Source: Fibrella aquatilis
Lineage (GTDB): Bacteria; Bacteroidota; Bacteroidia; Cytophagales; Spirosomataceae
Reading direction: 5' to 3'
Assembly (NCBI RefSeq): GCF_017353255.1
Contig: NZ_JAFMYU010000026.1
Span: 1-64,000, forward strand
DNA length: 64,000 bases
Within the stretch, counting starts at the first letter, position 1. The number at the start of each line of letters is the position of its first letter. This document shows, in pieces, positions 61,644 to 64,000 of this stretch. A program made the translations under genes and the position numbers. The notes below the pieces were generated by a model. That model did no database searches. It saw only the letters and a list, made by a program, of their open reading frames with translations, and was not told where the DNA came from.

Positions 61644-64000
61644 GAATGTCAACTTCTTCTGGTTGTGGAAACGTGTCTAACTGATGAGCCAGATTCTCGG
61701 TCAGGGAATCACTTTCTTCGTCCTGGATCATTTTTCGGCCGTCGGCTAGTGAGCCGAATATGACGTACAGACCGGGGATGATGATGACCCCGAAAAACGT
61801 ACCGAACAGCATACCCCCCATGGCCGATGCGCCGATGGTTCGGTTGCCAATGGCCCCAGCCCCCGTGGCGCTAATCAATGGAATAAGACCGGCCACGAAG
61901 GCAAACGAGGTCATCAGGATAGGCCGGAAACGGACTTTGGCCCCTTCAATGGCGGCATCTATAATGGTGGCTCCCTGCTGCCGCTTCTGCACCGCAAACT
62001 CCACAATCAGTACGGCGTTTTTACCCAGCAGACCCACCAGCATGATCAGGCCGATTTGGGCGTAGATGTTGTTTTCCAGCCCCATAAGCTTCAGCAGCAG
62101 GAACGAACCAAATACCCCCACCGGCAACGAAAACACGACCGCCAACGGAATAATGAAGCTCTCGTACTGCGCGGCCAGCACCATATACACAAAGGCCAGC
62201 ACGATCAGGAACACATACAGCGACTCGTTGCCCCGGATCGATTCGTCATACGAAAGCCCCTCGAAGGCAATGTCGTAGCCCTTGGGTAACGTCTTGGCCG
62301 ACACCTCCCGAATGGCCTGAATAGCGTCGGCGGTGGTGTAGCCTTTGGCCGGAAGCCCCTGAATAGCTGCGGAGTTGTAGAGGTTGAACCGCGTAATTTC
62401 ATTGGGTCCCTGCCCTTTTTTCAGGGTCATAAACGACGAGTAGGGTACCATTTCGCCGGCGTCGTTTTTCACAAACAGCTTCAGCAAATCAGAAGGCAAC
62501 CGCCGGAAACTGGGGTCCGACTGCACATACACTTTAAAGAACTGGTTGTATTTGATAAAGCCCTGTTCGTAGGTACTGCCAATGAGGATGTTCAGGTTGT
62601 CCATCGCCTTGCCGATAGACACGCCTTTTTGCATGGCCAGGTTATTATCAATCTCCAGTTCGTACTGCGGGTAGTTGGCAGCAAAGAAGGTAAACAGGCC
62701 GGTAAGCTCTTTGCGCTTGCCCAGGTCGTCCATAAACTGCTTGTTGATCTTGTCGAACTCGCGGTAATCGGTGTCGGTGGTTTTGTCCAGCAGACGCATC
62801 GAAAAGCCCCCAGACGTACCGAAACCAGGAATGGCGGGTGGCTCGAAGAACTCGACGGTGGCACCCAGCCCCTTCGACTTCTCCTCCAGCTCTTCCATGA
62901 TCTCCTTCACATTCTTGTCACGGTCTGACCAGGGTTTCAGGTTGATCAGGCACGTGCCGGCGTTGGAACCCCGGCCTTCGGTCATGATCTCGTAACCGGC
63001 TAAGGATGAGATAGATTCGATACCCGGAACGCCCTCGCAGATCTTCTGGAGCCGCCGCGACACCTCGTTGGTTTTTTCCAGCGTAGACCCTGGCGGTGTC
63101 TGGATAATGGCGTAAATCGTGCTCTGGTCTTCGTTCGGGATGAAGCCTGCGGGCAGGATTTTGTTCACCAGCACGATACCCGCGCAGAACGCCAGCAGAA
63201 CGCCAAACGTGACTACGCGCCGGTTCACGATTAGCCGCAACAGGCCCACATACCAGCCTGTCATCTTGTCGAAACCCTGGTTGAACTTGTCGATGCCTCT
63301 GGCCAGGATGTTCTTTTTGCGAGCGTGACCGTGGTGATTTTTCAGCAGCATGGCGCACAGCACGGGCGTCAGCGTGAGGGCAATCAGGGCCGAAATCACG
63401 ATGGAACTGGCCATGGTGATAGAAAACTGCCGGTAGAACGTACCCACCGGACCCGACATGAACGAGATGGGCAGGAACACCGACACCATCACCAGCGTAA
63501 TGGCAATAATGGCCCCGCTGATTTCGCCAAGCACTTCCCGAACCGCGCCAAAGGGCGTCATGTACGGTTTTTCTTCCATCTTGGCGTGCACGGCCTCGAC
63601 CACCACAATGGCATCGTCGACCACAATACCGATGGCGAGCACCAGGGCAAAGAGCGTGATGAGGTTGATGGACAGCCCAAACGCCTGGATCACGAAAAAG
63701 GCCCCGATCAGCGATACCGGCACGGCCAGAATCGGGATCAGTGTAGACCGCCAGTCGCCCAGGAAGATAAATACTACCAGGGCCACCAGGATGAAGGCGT
63801 CGCGCAGGGTGTCGATTACCTGCTCGATAGACGCGTCGAGAAACTGCGACACGTCGTAGCTGATTTTATAGTCTACCCCCGGTGGAAACGAGGCTTTCAT
63901 CACCTCCAGCTTCTGCTTTACTTCCGCAATCACGTCGCTGGCGTTGCTGCCGTAGTTTTGCCGCAGCACAATAGCCGCCGAGGCGTGACCGTCGAGGTTA
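61633..64000 (-). CDS. AcrB-like RND multidrug efflux permease (5' end cut)
   Basis: A partial inner-membrane permease of the HAE-1 type, at least 789 residues, open at the window edge (the frame reads NLDGHASAAIVLRQNYGSNA across 64000). Seen: VALVVFIFLGDWRSTLIPIL, LAIGIVVDDAIVVVEAVHAK with the paired Asp of the proton relay, GFIPNEDQSTIYAIIQTPPG, and the end GLLGKNAVLIVEFAVQKRQQ with LIPLISATGAGAIGNRTIG. It exports drugs or other small molecules with the TolC-like partner that overlaps its 3' end. Confidence 0.96.
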   Translation of the reverse strand, partial: NLDGHASAAIVLRQNYGSNASDVIAEVKQKLEVMKASFPPGVDYKISYDVSQFLDASIEQVIDTLRDAFILVALVVFIFLGDWRSTLIPILAVPVSLIGAFFVIQAFGLSINLITLFALVLAIGIVVDDAIVVVEAVHAKMEEKPYMTPFGAVREVLGEISGAIIAITLVMVSVFLPISFMSGPVGTFYRQFSITMASSIVISALIALTLTPVLCAMLLKNHHGHARKKNILARGIDKFNQGFDKMTGWYVGLLRLIVNRRVVTFGVLLAFCAGIVLVNKILPAGFIPNEDQSTIYAIIQTPPGSTLEKTNEVSRRLQKICEGVPGIESISSLAGYEIMTEGRGSNAGTCLINLKPWSDRDKNVKEIMEELEEKSKGLGATVEFFEPPAIPGFGTSGGFSMRLLDKTTDTDYREFDKINKQFMDDLGKRKELTGLFTFFAANYPQYELEIDNNLAMQKGVSIGKAMDNLNILIGSTYEQGFIKYNQFFKVYVQSDPSFRRLPSDLLKLFVKNDAGEMVPYSSFMTLKKGQGPNEITRFNLYNSAAIQGLPAKGYTTADAIQAIREVSAKTLPKGYDIAFEGLSYDESIRGNESLYVFLIVLAFVYMVLAAQYESFIIPLAVVFSLPVGVFGSFLLLKLMGLENNIYAQIGLIMLVGLLGKNAVLIVEFAVQKRQQGATIIDAAIEGAKVRFRPILMTSFAFVAGLIPLISATGAGAIGNRTIGASAMGGMLFGTFFGVIIIPGLYVIFGSLADGRKMIQDEESDSLTENLAHQLDTFPQPEEVDIHEQ

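Overview
The window looks like chromosomal DNA of a GC-rich Bacteroidota, most likely order Cytophagales and close to Spirosoma or Fibrella. The evidence is a type IX secretion sortase (PorU), proteins with type A and type B T9SS C-terminal domains, TonB receptors with carboxypeptidase-like N-terminal domains, many lipoproteins, promoters of the TAnnTTTG type, and almost no Shine-Dalgarno sequences. The genus is inference. No rRNA, tRNA, CRISPR array or IS element was recognised.

Layout. 1-9.6 kb: envelope and metabolic genes (lactonase-like beta-propeller, DUF1080 protein, SMP-30-like lipoprotein, lipase-like hydrolase), dnaG, a PhzF-family gene, a lipoprotein and a YciI gene. 9.7-14.7 kb: an S9 peptidase followed by an accessory islet. 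The islet holds a DUF4160/DUF2442 pair, a 72-bp coding relic of a second S9 peptidase end, a 20-bp direct-repeat array, and a three-gene hipBST-type toxin-antitoxin operon. 14.8-29.6 kb: a secreted Lys/Ala-rich protein, moaD-moaE, DUF2237, a T9SS type B protein, a PAS histidine kinase, a GNAT enzyme, a TonB receptor with a partner beta-helix lipoprotein, a large T9SS type A protein and an endonuclease/exonuclease/phosphatase-family membrane protein. 29.7-35.2 kb: rimP-nusA-infB with a candidate attenuator in its leader and an internal palindrome plus promoter before infB. 35.2-45.6 kb: an M20 amidohydrolase, then the RDD / SpoIIM / DUF4129 / DUF4350 / MoxR / DUF58 cluster typical of Bacteroidota, with two extra genes inserted. 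45.8-51.8 kb: an MMPL/RND transporter and porU. 52.2-60.2 kb: a lipoprotein, two DUF4331 paralogues, a TPR lipoprotein and a TonB receptor, which look like one envelope locus. 60.2-64 kb: a TolC-like factor and an AcrB-like pump cut by the window edge.

The most unusual signal is not a gene. At least eight intergenic spaces are filled by long inverted repeats whose arms are tandem arrays of 7-bp units. Each locus has its own heptamer, the two arms match almost perfectly, and several share an apex built on GCTGACGCGAG...CGTCAGC. They abut or contain the flanking stop codons, and single-arm heptamer arrays are also found in frame inside dnaG and the S9 peptidase. I call them heptad-armed palindromes; some may be terminators, but one sits between divergent genes where a terminator is not expected.
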